From NCBI RefSeq assembly GCF_033115175.1, contig NC_084836.1:78396253-78460252 (forward strand): a DNA stretch of 64,000 nt, written 5' to 3'. A program made the position numbers and the translations under genes. The notes under the pieces were generated by a model that saw nothing but the letters and a program-made list of their open reading frames with translations, was not told the DNA's origin and did no database searches. The DNA is from Lepus europaeus. Its lineage: Eukaryota; Chordata; Mammalia; Lagomorpha; Leporidae. This document shows positions 34,795-45,446 of this stretch, in pieces (position 1 is the first letter of the stretch; every line of letters starts with the position of its first letter).

Positions 34795-35178
34795 AAGTGT
34801 TACACAGACACAGAGACACATAGTAACAAACACATATACACAAAGACACACACAAACACAGGTACACAAAGACACACACAGATACACACTCAGACACATA
34901 CACAGACACACAGATACACACACAGAACACGCACATAGAGACACACAAACACAAACACAGGCGCACACACAGATGGAAACACAAACACTGACAAACACAC
35001 AGACACAGATACACAGACACATACACAGACACATAGATACACACTCAGACACAGACTCAGACATGTACACACAGATGCAGACACAGACACACACAGACAT
35101 ACACATAAACAACACACACAAACACATGCACAGACACACAAACACTGACATACACTCAGACATGTAAACACAGACACA
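34795..35178. repeat. imperfect CA-rich array
   Basis: About 385 bp of ACACAGACACA/ACACAAACACA-type repeats on the + strand. It yields spurious Cys/Val-rich minus-strand and Thr/His/Gln-rich plus-strand frames. Confidence 0.93.
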
Positions 35179-35427
35179 CACTACAACGGCTGCAAACCTC
35201 TCTGCCGCCCCAGGAACTTCATGTGCCTTGAGACTGAAGTCTGCATGGACTGCACTGCACTGACAGCCTCATTCCCCCGAGGTCACACGGTGTGTGTGTG
35301 TGTGTGTGTATGCATAGTGAGGACAAGAGGGCATGCCCAAGGGTACTTGAAGAAGTTTGTGGCAGATGGAACTAAGAGATAAGTTTTGTGCAAACAAACA
35401 GAAACACCGCATGGATTTTAATACATA

Positions 35428-35691
35428 TCAGTGTCAGCGTTGTGGTGCAGTAGGCTAAGCCAGCGCCTGCAGCCCCAGTGTCCCTGCTGGAGCCCCGCTT
35501 TGAGTCCTGCCTGCTCTGCCTCTCAGCCACCCCCCTACTAAGTTGCCTGGGAAAGCAGCAGGTCGACCTAAGTCCTGGGGCCTCTGCCACTCACATGGGA
35601 CATCCGGATGGAGTTCCAGGCTCCTGATGTTGGCCTAGCCCAGCCCCTGCTGTTGTGGCCATTTGGGGAGTGAACCAGCAGATGGAAGATT

Positions 35692-35727
<36 letters not shown>

Positions 35728-35750
35728 AAATGAATAAGATTTTTAAAAGT
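35428..35750 (+). mobile_element. C-repeat SINE
   Basis: GTCAGCGTTGTGGTGCAGTA head, diverged body, (CT)n at 35694-35725, and a short tail. It is tail-to-tail with the next SINE. Confidence 0.9.
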
Positions 35751-35775
35751 TTGCATCAAAATCAACTTTAGTTTT

Positions 35776-36104
35776 TCAAGATTTACTTATTTATTTGAAA
35801 GTCAGAGTTACACACAGAGAGAAGGAGAGGCAGAGAGAGAGAGAGGTCTTCCATCCGCAGGTTCACTCCCCAACTGGCCACAATGGTCGGAGCTGTGCTG
35901 ATCCAAAGCCAGGAGCCAGGAGCTTCCTTTGGGTCTCCCATGTGGGTGCAGGTGCCCAAGGACTTGAGCCATCTTCTACTGCTTTCCCAGGCCATAGCAG
36001 AGAGCTGGACCAGAAGTGGAGCGGCCGGGACTCGAACCAGCGCCCATATGGGATGCTGGCACTGCAGACAGCAGCTTTGCCTACTACCGCACAACGCCAG
36101 CCCC
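35776..36104 (-). mobile_element. C-repeat SINE
   Basis: Complete reverse copy from TTTACTTATTTATTTGAAAG to CACAACGCCAGCCCC. Confidence 0.95.
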
Positions 36105-36249
36105 TCAATTTATCTTTTGATTCCATTTCTCACAAATGTTTTGAAGTACCCTCTTAGCAATGGCTGTTCTCAGGCCTGAACACAGAGGCTGCTTCTCACT
36201 TGGAACTCTCGTAGGCACTGGTGGGCAGGTGGGTGGGGAAAGATTGTAG

Positions 36250-36788
36250 CAGATGGCTAGTGGTTTTGCAAACTTAAACATCCACTTACTACACAACCCA
36301 CAGATTCTGCCCATAGATACCCGCTGAAGGGCAAAGAAGCCATGAGTTCCCTGGTCTTGGCCAGGAATATTTATGGGTGGTTTTTTTCTAGAAACTCAAC
36401 CTGAAACAACCCAGCTGCTCCACAGCAGGTGCCTAGGTAAAAAATGTGGGTGGTCCACTCAGCGGAGGACTCATCAAAAACAAGGAACAGGCTTCTGAGA
36501 GACACGTCAGGAACACAGGCAGGGGTCAGAATAAGCAGGCTGTGTGATTCTGTCGCTGCAAGATTCCAGAGCAGAGGAAGCTAACCTATAACAACAGAAC
36601 CTGGAACCATGATTATATGAGTGGGGTGGGGATGGGGGTGGAGGGGAGGGAGAAAGCCCTGATGGGTCTTGGATGGGCGCTGGCTCAGGGGTGCTTACGT
36701 TTGTCAAGACTCTTTAAAAACCACATGGGTATGTACAGTACATTTCATTGTATGCAAATCATACTTCAATAAAGTAGATTTTAAAATG
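36250..36788 (+). mobile_element. L1M-type LINE 3' end
   Basis: It contains diverged but ordered L1 3'-end landmarks: ACACAACCCACAGATTCTG, CCTGAAACAACCCAGCTGC, a G-rich strip (36622-36650), TTTGTCAAGACTCTTTAAAA, and TGTATGCAAATCATACTTCA ending AATAAAG. 5'-truncated. Confidence 0.75.
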
Positions 36789-36910
36789 CTGCTCATCAGT
36801 GTTATAAATAAAATGTTGGTTACAAGGTATGGCCTGAATTTTTTCCAGAAGACAGAAAATGCGTTTGCTTTGGATGGTGTTATGTCAGAAAGGTGAGCAA
36901 GTGAATGAAT

Positions 36911-37171
36911 TGGGCCTGGTGCAGTGGGTTAAGCCCCAGTCTGCAGTACTGGCATCTCATATGGGCACTGGTTCGAGTCCCAGATGCTCCACTTCCAATC
37001 CAGCTCCCTGCTAATGTACCTGGGAAGGCAGTGGAAGATGGCCCAAGTGCTTGGGCCCCTGCACCCATGTGGAAGACCCAGATGGGGTTCCAGGCTCCTG
37101 GCTTCAACTTTTTGTAGCCCCGGCCATTGCAGTCATTTGGAGAGTGAACCAACAAGTGGAAGATCACTCTC

Positions 37172-37220
<49 letters not shown>

Positions 37221-37260
37221 CTCTACCTTTCCAGTAAATAAGCAAACCTTTTTTTTTTTT
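36911..37260 (+). mobile_element. C-repeat SINE
   Basis: GGGCCTGGTGCAGTGGGTTA head, GGTTCGAGTCCC B box, a long (CT)n, and a T-rich end. Imperfect AGTGAATGAA-like flanks. Confidence 0.93.
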
Positions 37261-38454
37261 TGAAGTGAGTGAATGTGCTGTGGGTTGCAAAGAGCCTTGT
37301 GTTTTCTGAGCTTCCCCACCCTGCTGCTCCTGGTCTGAGTGCTCGCTTCGCATTGGTGACAGTGAGGAAACCTTTTTGCCGACAGATGACAGGTGTCCCC
37401 ACCACCTCCTGCCAAAGCAGCCCAGGAATCACAGTGCACCTTCCTGTCACCATCTCCATCAAAACCTTCAACTCCGCCATCGGCTCCGCTGCTCTCCCCC
37501 CGCCCCCGCCACGCTGAGTGCTGACTTTTCAAACTCAGGGTGCTGTTCTTCCCTTGCTCTCCATTCCTAACCGCAGTTTCTTCTTCCCCATGGCCGCGGT
37601 TGAACCTTGCTCTTGGCCTTGAGGCCACTGCACCATTAGGAATGGATCTCAAGAGATGGAAACAAATGTTTGTGTCATCCAATTTATCAGAGGGAAATAA
37701 CCACAGGGGGACTTCTGGCAGAGATGGCAGGTGCCAAGTTTGAAGTGGGACCAGGGTCAGCAGTTCAGTCACCGCCTTTCATTAAGAGGTTTTTGTTTTT
37801 TTCGTATGTTTGTTTGTTTTCCATTGCACAGATGAGACCAGATGCCCCGTTCAGCTCTGTTGCTCACAGGGACTGGATCTGATCCTTAATAGATTTGCGG
37901 TTGAAATTAAATGCTGTGTATTAACGTCAGCTCTGTGTTGAGTGGTCTTAAGCAGATTCTTTTCTGAACAAAGGAAAAGATGATTCACTCGGGTCTTATA
38001 ACTTCAGGACTTCGAGTCGCATTGAGCAGGAAGCGTCTTCATGCATTAACTTCACAAACAAGAAAACAAATCCGAACAAATGTCTGGTGGGGAAATGATG
38101 TTCGTGGGAGATTTGAGCCCCTTATAAATTCATCTCCATGTTTACATCTAGTTTTGTAAATTGATAGGAGTTGAGAATTATGATGACCTGAATACAAGAG
38201 GCACATCTCTTCTAGGTTTTTCAGTCTGCTTTTGCTCTAAAGATGTCAAATGCACGTGCAACAGTGACCAGTGAATTTGCCTGTGCATAAGAAGTGAACA
38301 CAGGTGTTTTTCTCCCATGGAAAGTTCAGTGTCGCTGTTTTCACCTTTGTGGTCCTGTGTTATCCACATTTGCCCTCATCCTCATGCTTACAATAAAGCT
38401 GTCACAGCTCCAGACATTGTGCAAAAGACCTGCTCACCAAGGCAGTCCCTTTTT
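37261..38454. other. intergenic, no gene seen
   Basis: Unique DNA. AATAAA-like TACAATAAAGC occurs at 38390, but no gene can be linked to it. Confidence 0.45.
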
Positions 38455-38779
38455 ATTTTTTAAATTGGAATAAGATTAACTTGCCAAGAAAGGTACTGAT
38501 CTCAGCTATACAACTTGAGGAGTTTTGATAAATGTACATTCTACTCAAGATGTTGAACTTCCCCTCCATGCATAGCAAGTTTGCTGTCGGTCCCCACTGA
38601 CAGACAGATGTCACTCCTCCATGCACTGTACAGTTCCTTTTTCCTGTTTTAGAAGTAGACTTAGAGTTTGTTGGGTTTATAGCTGTCATCCAATTATTTC
38701 ATTTGTGTCTTTTCCACCTTTCTTTTTCTTTTCAGATTGTCTTTTCCATTTTGTTTTGAGTTAGCCAAATATTTTTTCT

Positions 38780-39081
38780 TAAAAAAAGATTTATTTAATG
38801 GAAGGGCAGAGTGACAAAGAAAAGAAGAGATACAGAAAGAGATATCTCTCATCTCTGGTTCACTTTCCAGCTGGCCCCAATGGCTGGGGCTGGGAGCTAG
38901 GAACTCCATCTGGATCTCCCACATGGGTGGCAGGGGTCCAAGTACTTGGGCCATCTTCTGCTGCCTTCCTAGGCACATTAGCAGGAAGCTGGATTGGAAG
39001 TGGAGCAGCCAGGATTTGAACAAGCCACCTGATATGGAATGCAAGCCATGGCTTAACCCACTGACCCACAATGCTGGCCCC
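38780..39081 (-). mobile_element. C-repeat SINE in L1
   Basis: Left tail AAAGATTTATTTAATGGAAGG; right head CCCACAATGCTGGCCCC. Confidence 0.9.
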
Positions 39082-39121
39082 TGAAGTATTCTTTTTTGAT
39101 CATTCATCTTCATCTTAAAAT

Positions 39122-39410
39122 TATGGATTATTTATTTATTAAACAAGCAGAGAATAAAAGAGACAGAACTCCCATCTACTGGTTCCATTCCCTGATGTCT
39201 AAAACAGCCAGGACTGAGCCAGGCCAAAGCTGGGAGCCAGGAGCTCCATCCAGGTCTCTCACATAGATGGCAGGCGCCCAGTTACTTGAGCCATCAACTC
39301 CTGGGGGGTGAGGATTATCAGGAAGTTCGAATGGGGAGTGGGACCAGGACTGGAAGCGAGGCATTGGATATGGGACATGAACATCTTAACCAGTCAACTT
39401 AATCCCTAGA
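39122..39410 (-). mobile_element. old C-repeat SINE
   Basis: Diverged reverse copy: TTTATTTATTAAACAAGCAGAG, CTCCATCCAGGTCTCTCACA, and a degraded head. Confidence 0.75.
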
Positions 39411-40138
39411 TCAAATCCCTGACTCTGATCTTCATGTATTGAGAAGTTCTGGGTCAGGAGAATTGAGTATAAAGTACAGCAAATCCCCCCACAGACACCT
39501 CTTCGAAACCTACCCTTCGGTTTCTCCTATGTAACCTCATGCCTTGGTGCAGTGCATCCGGTATAATTGGGAGCCAGTGTTGATCATTATTGATAACCAA
39601 AGCTCATGGTTTCCATTAGGGTTTGCTCTTGGCATTGCATGTGTTGTGGGTTTTGACAAACATACTGACTCGGGCCGTGTTCCATCCGCACGGTGTTATA
39701 TGGAACACAGCTCACTGCACGCTCCAAACGCTCCCCCCTCATGCTACACCTGTTCACCCCTCCCTCCCTACAACGCCAGGCCACTCCTGCTCCTGCGAGT
39801 CTCTGCATGGTTTTGGCTTTTCAGATTGACAACACAGCACGTAGTCTTTTCAGAGTGGCTTCTTGCAAACATTGTCATGGCCTAAGAGTTCATTTCTTCT
39901 TCTCACCAAGTGGCATTCCACTGTGTGGATTTGCCACAGTGTGTTTATCCAGGGACCTATAAGAGGGGCACCTGGACTGTGCCTGCGTTTTGACAATTAT
40001 TAACAAAGCTACTAGCATCTTTCACGTGCAGATGATTGCGTGAATATGAAGATTTCGACTCATCTGGATAAATATCTCAAGGGCTGCTTCTGTGTGATAC
40101 AGTGAGCGGATCTTCAGCTTTGTAATTAACTGACAGGC

Positions 40139-40501
40139 AGGGCCGGTGCTGTGGCGTAACTGGTAAAAGCCACCGCCTGCAGTGCTGGCGTCCCATATAG
40201 GCGCTGGTTCAAGTCCTAGCTGCTCTACTTCTGATCCAGCTCTCTGCTATGGCTTGGGAAAGCAGTAGATGATGGCCCAACTCCTTGGGCCCCTGCACCC
40301 ATGTGGGAGACCCAGAAGAAGCTCCTGGCTCCTGTCTTCGGATCAGCACAGCTCCCGCCATGGTGGCCAATTGGGGAGCGAACCAGCGGATGGAAGACCT
40401 CTCTCTCTCTCTCTCTCACTCTCTCTCTCTCTCTCTCTCTGCCTCTCCTTCTCTCTCTGTGTAACTCTGACTTTCAAATAGGTAAATAAATCTTAAAAAA
40501 A
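40139..40501 (+). mobile_element. C-repeat SINE in L1
   Basis: Complete copy inserted in the antisense L1: GGGCCGGTGCTGTGGCGTA, long (CT)n, tail CTTTCAAATAGGTAAATAAA. Confidence 0.95.
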
Positions 40502-40970
40502 GAAACTTCCAGGCTGTCTTCCAAAGTGACTATACCAGTGTACATTCCCACCAGCAATGAATGAGTGTTCCCAGCACGCCACATCCTTGCTGGCACTTGA
40601 TATTGTCAGGGCTTTGAATTTTAGCCCCGCGAAGCTTGGCCTCGCTGCTTGAAGCTGCGTCTCCCTGCTGGTATATGATGGTCAACTTCTTTCACATAAC
40701 TTTTTTTCCTCTTTTTTTTTTTTTTTTTTTGTTTTGCAACTGCATACCTTCTTTGGTGAGGTGTCTCTCTTAAGGCCTTTGGCCTAGTTTTTCATTGCGT
40801 TGTTTGTTTTGTTATGGTTGAATTGTAGGCATTCTTGTGTATTTTGGATACCAATAATTCTTTATCAGATGGCTGTGTCGCAAATATTTGCTTCCAGTCT
40901 GGGACTTGTCTTTTTCTTCTCTCAACAACATCTTTCACACAGCAGCTGATTTTAATTTTTATGTCTGTTT

Positions 40971-41232
40971 CATGATTGCATTCTGATTCCTCTACTGGGT
41001 GTCAGAATTTCAGCTGAACCGGGGAGAGGGGGAGAGAGGGAGAGAAAGAAAGAGAGAGAGAGAGGGAGGGAGGGAGAGAGAGAGAGAATGAGTGCACACT
41101 GAGCTGTCAGGTGTTGGAATGGTCCCTTAAAGGGACCATGTAGTGCACTTACTGTGTCTTCGATTTCAGACTCTAGTTTATACCATTCCGGAAAGGGATC
41201 GAAGTCGCCACTGTCACTTCTTTGGCTCACTG
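40971..41232. other. intergenic with GA tract and a palindrome
   Basis: A purine tract at 41020-41088 is followed by ATGGTCCCTT-A-AAGGGACCAT (41119-41139), a perfect 10-bp-arm palindrome. Confidence 0.7.
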
Positions 41233-41526
41233 TTACTTTCATTCATTCATTCATTCATTCATTCATTTATGGGGAGGGGGAGAGTGCTCCTATCCTCTTG
41301 CTTGCTTCTCAAATGCCCACAACTCCCAGGACCAGGTCAAAGCCAAAGCCAGGAGCTTTGGGACCCCAATCCAGGTGTCCCATGTGAGTGACAGAAGCCC
41401 AGTGACGTGAGCCGTCACCGTTGTCTATCAGGGTCTGCATGCACAGGAAGCAAGAGTCAGGAGCCAGAGCCAATATGAGATGCAGGTGTCCTACCTGGAA
41501 TCTGCCATGCTGAATGCCAGCTCTCT
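41233..41526 (-). mobile_element. old C-repeat SINE with (ATTC)n
   Basis: ATTCATTCATTC expansion at the tail, then a reverse, diverged body (CCAGGAGCTTTGGGACCCC, AATATGAGATGCAGGTGTCC) and a degraded head. Confidence 0.7.
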
Positions 41527-41905
41527 CATGTACACACACACACATACACACATGCACACAGATACACACAGACACACACAGATGCGCACGCACACACCCA
41601 CCCCCACACACATACACACGCATACACAGACACACACATACACACAAAGACACACACATGCACACACACATACAAGTGCATGCACATGCACACGCATGTG
41701 CACACACACATGTGTGCATACACCCCCACGTGCACACAGACGCACATACACAGACGGATGCACACACCCACACCTGCACACGTACACACAGACACACACA
41801 CGCACACACAGACACACATGCTCTCACACAGATGCACACACAGAAACACACGCAGACACACACAGAGACACATAGAGACACACATGCACACACACACGCA
41901 TGATT
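41527..41905. repeat. imperfect CA-rich array
   Basis: About 380 bp of ACACACA/GCACACA/ACAGACACA repeats. All frames are open on both strands, so the 108-194-codon frames here are artefacts. Confidence 0.93.
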
Positions 41906-42289
41906 CTCATTTCCATTCTCCTACCACACGTTACTGCTTGTCATCTGGGAAAAAAGATGATGAAATAAACAAGTACACCAATCCTTTGGAAACTTTGCGA
42001 CGTGACGGTTCACTGGGGGGGGCCCAGTTCTTCCAGCTCGCGCTGCGGAAGCCAGCTACGTCGGATTCAGACAGCAGCAGAGATTAAGATAGCAGGTGAG
42101 CGGGGCACCAGAAATGCTGAAGAAACTGCTGAAGAGGGTTTCTTACATCACCAGTGCCCTCAGCCCCGTGATTTAAAAGGACAGAACTGTTGTTTGGAGT
42201 GTGAGAAGGAAGACATTGAATGAGACACATAGAACACGACTTTTAGTTTTTTTAAAAGATGATCTTTTTTCTTCTTTATTCCTTTAAAA
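41906..42289. other. intergenic, no gene seen
   Basis: Unique sequence with no recognisable feature. Confidence 0.4.
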
Positions 42290-42315
42290 GTCATTCATTT
42301 ACTCATTTAAAAGGC

Positions 42316-42348
<33 letters not shown>

Positions 42349-42633
42349 AGACATACAGAGAGATCAACAAGTTCCCATCCACTGGTTTACTCCCCAGATG
42401 CCGCCAACAGCTGAAGCTGGGCAGGAGCTGAAGCCAGGAGCCTGGAATTCAATCAAGGTCTCCCATATGAGTGGCAGAGACCCAGTTTCCTTGAGCCATC
42501 AGCTGCTGCCTCCAAGTGCCCACCTTAGTAGGAAGCTGGAGTCAGGAGTCAGGAGTCAGAATGGAGCAGCAAATCCAGGTACTCCATGTGGGATGCAGGC
42601 AGTTCTTAGTCACTAAAGCAAACACCTGCCCCC
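42290..42633 (-). mobile_element. old C-repeat SINE
   Basis: TTTACTCATTTAAAAGGCAGAG, a GA run, CAGGAGCCTGGAATTCAATC, and a degraded head ending CACCTGCCCCC. Confidence 0.8.
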
Positions 42634-42639
42634 AGAAAT

Positions 42640-43170
42640 GGACTTGTCAGCTCAGAAAGCGATGGATGACTGCGCCAACTCACTTTAGCTACAAGCCATT
42701 TGGACATTATTTCCATTAGCAAAAACAACCTACCTTTGACTGGAACCAGGATTGACAATGCCCAGATGATCTTGCAGCTGATTGGACAAAGACACAGCTC
42801 AGCCACCGGCACTTATCACTATGAAGCTGCAGGTCCCCAGCCAGCTGTGGCCTCATCTCCACCCTTCTGACACACACAACCATTGCGTGTCAAATCTTGG
42901 CCCCAGCTGAACGGGGGAAGCACGTTGATAACTTCTCCACGTGCACCTACCCCCTTTTAAATAGGCACAGCCCCTCCCAGACCTGCCCCAAACTTCATGA
43001 ATAGGGGTGACTCTCCAACAAGGGAGTTCTATAAAACTTGTCCCTCAAGTTTTGGGATGACGTAAGACCAGCTTACTCCTGAATTGCACAACCGCTGTCA
43101 GCTCAGTCAATCGCCTCTGTGTTTCTACTAGACAAGAACCTCGGGTATTCTATTCCATTTCCAATGAAGA
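42640..43170 (+). repeat. possible ancient LTR fragment
   Basis: TCTATAAAAC at 43029 acts as a TATA-like box after GC-rich U3-like sequence. GACAAGAACCTCGGGTATT resembles a U5 start and recalls GGCAAGAACCCTCTTGG in the solo LTR at 22.7 kb. No clear TG/CA ends or target duplication. Confidence 0.33.
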
Positions 43171-43309
43171 GTACATACTCTGGAAGCCAAATCCTGTATC
43201 TGCATACATGCGGCCCAGAAATGGGAAAGCAATTCTATCATCCCAGAATAAGAGTTTTCGTCCCCCTTCGTTTTATTGTTAATCTTTTCTTGTCCTTTGA
43301 CTGTAGGTA

Positions 43310-43655
43310 GGGCCTTAGTCTGGTGGCTTCAATATGATCATAGGGTTCTTAGCTGGAGGAAGAGGAAGACAGAAACATCAGAAGGAGGTGACAATGGAAG
43401 TAGTGGAGAGAGAGAGAGAGAGATGAAGATGTGACACCTGCTTGTGGCTTTGAAGGCAGAGGGTACGTACAGGTGACCTCTGGAACAAGTAAGGAGAGTA
43501 CTCAGCCTTCGGTTTTCCAGAAAGAACTCAGTCCTTCAAGCAACTCAAATCAGGATTTCTCACTTGCAGAACTGTTAGAGGCTAAATTCGTGTCATTTTA
43601 AACCCCCCTAATCTGTGGCAGCTGGCTACAGCAGCAAGAGGAAACTAATAGATTC
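43310..43655 (+). repeat. ancient MaLR-type LTR-like remnant
   Basis: The end AGAACTGTTAGAGGCTAAATTC..TCATTTTAAACC..CTACAGCAGCAAGAGGAAACTAATAG matches the recalled 3' end of the family also present at 755-1055. A short GA run interrupts it. Confidence 0.5.
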
Positions 43656-43707
43656 CGTCATAGGAAATATGAAACCACCAGTAATTCTATCATATAAGAA
43701 AATGGAT

Positions 43708-44052
43708 GGGGCTGGTGCTGTGGCTTAGTAGGTTAAACCTCCACCTGCAGTGCCGGCATCCCATATGGGCACCAGTTCAAGTCCCAGCTGCTCCACTTCC
43801 GATCCAGCTCCCTGTTGATGGCCTGGGAAAGCCCATAGAGGATGGCCCAGTTGCTGGGGACCCTGCACCCATGTGGGAGACCTAGAGGAAGCTCCTGGCT
43901 CCTGGCTTTGGATTGGCCCAGCTCCGGCTATGGTGGCCATTTGGGGAGTGAGCTAGCAGATGAAGAACCTGTCTGTCTCTCCCTCTCTCTGTCTGTAATT
44001 CTGCCTCTCAAATAAATAATAATAATAAATAAATTAAAAAAAAGAAAGAAAA
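43708..44052 (+). mobile_element. C-repeat SINE
   Basis: GGGGCTGGTGCTGTGGCTTA head, complete body, and AATAAATAATAATAATAAAT tail. Confidence 0.95.
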
Positions 44053-44752
44053 ACAGAGAGCCGTGAGAGCAAGTGCATGCAACCTGGAGCATCATTGGTC
44101 TGACGTTGGCCATTCAGCAGCCAGGGCTCCCATCTGCCAGCCTCGCAGGGACACCTTTGTGTGGTTCAAATGACTTTGCCAGCAGAGCAGACTGACATGG
44201 CCAACACACCAGAGCCAAGATGGGAGGGAGCTCATTGAAGACCAGTAAGGTCAGAGCATGGAGGGATGCCGCACACACACATACACACACTCGGAACTTT
44301 CTGGAAGCCACATGAAGGTAGATCCCAAGTATCCCATGGGGCGAGATCTCAGCCAAGCCAACTCTGAGATCCGTGCTTCTCTCTGTGAGTCTGTGGGAGC
44401 TTTTGTCCCTTAGACTCAAAGAATAGGCCGTGTTCCTCTCTCCTTGGAGTACAAACCCAGTGGCCATTTTGATCCTTTGCTTGGCTTCTACAGCTTTCTA
44501 AGAACTCATTGTATTTTGCTTCTTCTCAACCTACAGCTTCTCCCTTACCGGTCAGCATTGCTCAACAGTGATAAATACACCAAAAATGGCCAAAAATTAG
44601 AGAGGACCCCTGTCCACCATGATCTCAAAAATGAAGAAAATATTTCTTCGTTGCTGGATTTTCCCCTTCTGTCACCATATCTTCTTTGAACTAGAAAAAG
44701 TTTTCATAAGCAGGGTCTGAGCATTCTGGGAATTTTTTTCATTTCTAATGCG
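44053..44752. other. intergenic, no gene seen
   Basis: Unique sequence with a short CA run near 44270. Frames at 44114-44467 (-) and 44444-44689 (+) show no motif. Confidence 0.45.
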
Positions 44753-45060
44753 TGGAAGGCAGGGGTTGGAAAACCATGGCCCACAGCCCCCACCTTGGCC
44801 CAATGCCTGTCTTTGTGTGACCCAATGAGCTAAAAATGTTTTGCACATTTTGGAACAGTTGAAAAAAAAACAATCAAAAGAATACAAATAGTTCATGATA
44901 TGTGAAAGTATAAAAGTTGCACTGTCCGAAAGTGAAGCTGAACTGGAACACACACAGCCCCGCTCATTCATTGCAAGTGCTCTTCGCCTGCCTTAGAGGG
45001 ACCTTAGCAGAGCTCACAAGGGCTGCAGAGCCTAAAATATTTAACGTCTGTCCCTGTACA
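44753..45060 (+). repeat. ancient DNA-transposon-like repeat
   Basis: AGGGGTTGGAAAACCATGGCC at the left and GCAGAGCCTAAAATATTTAA..GTCTGTCCCTGTACAAAGG at the right match the same family as 10505-10692, with a different interior. Confidence 0.55.
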
Positions 45061-45116
45061 AAGGTTGTGTGCCTCTGGCTTTAAGAAAATGACCTGTGAA
45101 CCTATGGAAGATTATA

Positions 45117-45446
45117 TTTTTTAAAGATTTATTTATTTGTTTGAAAGTCAGAGTTACACAGAGAGAGAAGGAGAGGCAGAGAGAGAGAGATCTTCCATCT
45201 GCTGGTTCACTCCCCAGTTGGCCGCACAACACCCGGAGCTGTGCCGATCCAAAGCCAAGAGCCAGGAGCTTCTTCCAGGTCTCCCAGGTGGGTGCAGGGG
45301 CCCAAGGACTTGGGCCATCTTCCACTGCTTTCCCAGGCCATAGCAGAGAGCTGGATCAGAAGTGGAGCAGCCGGGACTCAAACTGGCGCCCATATGGGAT
45401 GCCGGCACTGCAGGCATCCTTACCCGCTAAGCCACAGCGCCGCCCC
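45117..45446 (-). mobile_element. C-repeat SINE
   Basis: Complete reverse copy ending CACAGCGCCGCCCC. Imperfect flanks GGAAGATTATATTTT and GGAAGGTATTTTA. Confidence 0.95.

Larger units (their letters stand above)
38455..40970 (-). mobile_element. L1M-type LINE fragment, antisense, broken by SINEs
   Basis: Read on the + strand it shows reverse-complement L1 3' landmarks in order: GTTTTGATAAATGTACATTC, GTGGCATTCCACTGTGTGG, CTTCCAAAGTGACTATACC, CCCACCAGCAATGAATGAG, CTTTGGTGAGGTGTCTCTC, and TTTGGATACCAATAATTC with TTTATCAGATGG. Three SINEs interrupt it. No intact reading frame. Confidence 0.75.

Noticed and set aside
41309-41903. 194-codon Cys/Val-rich and other frames in the CA array
   Set aside because: Pure microsatellite translations; both strands and several frames are open.
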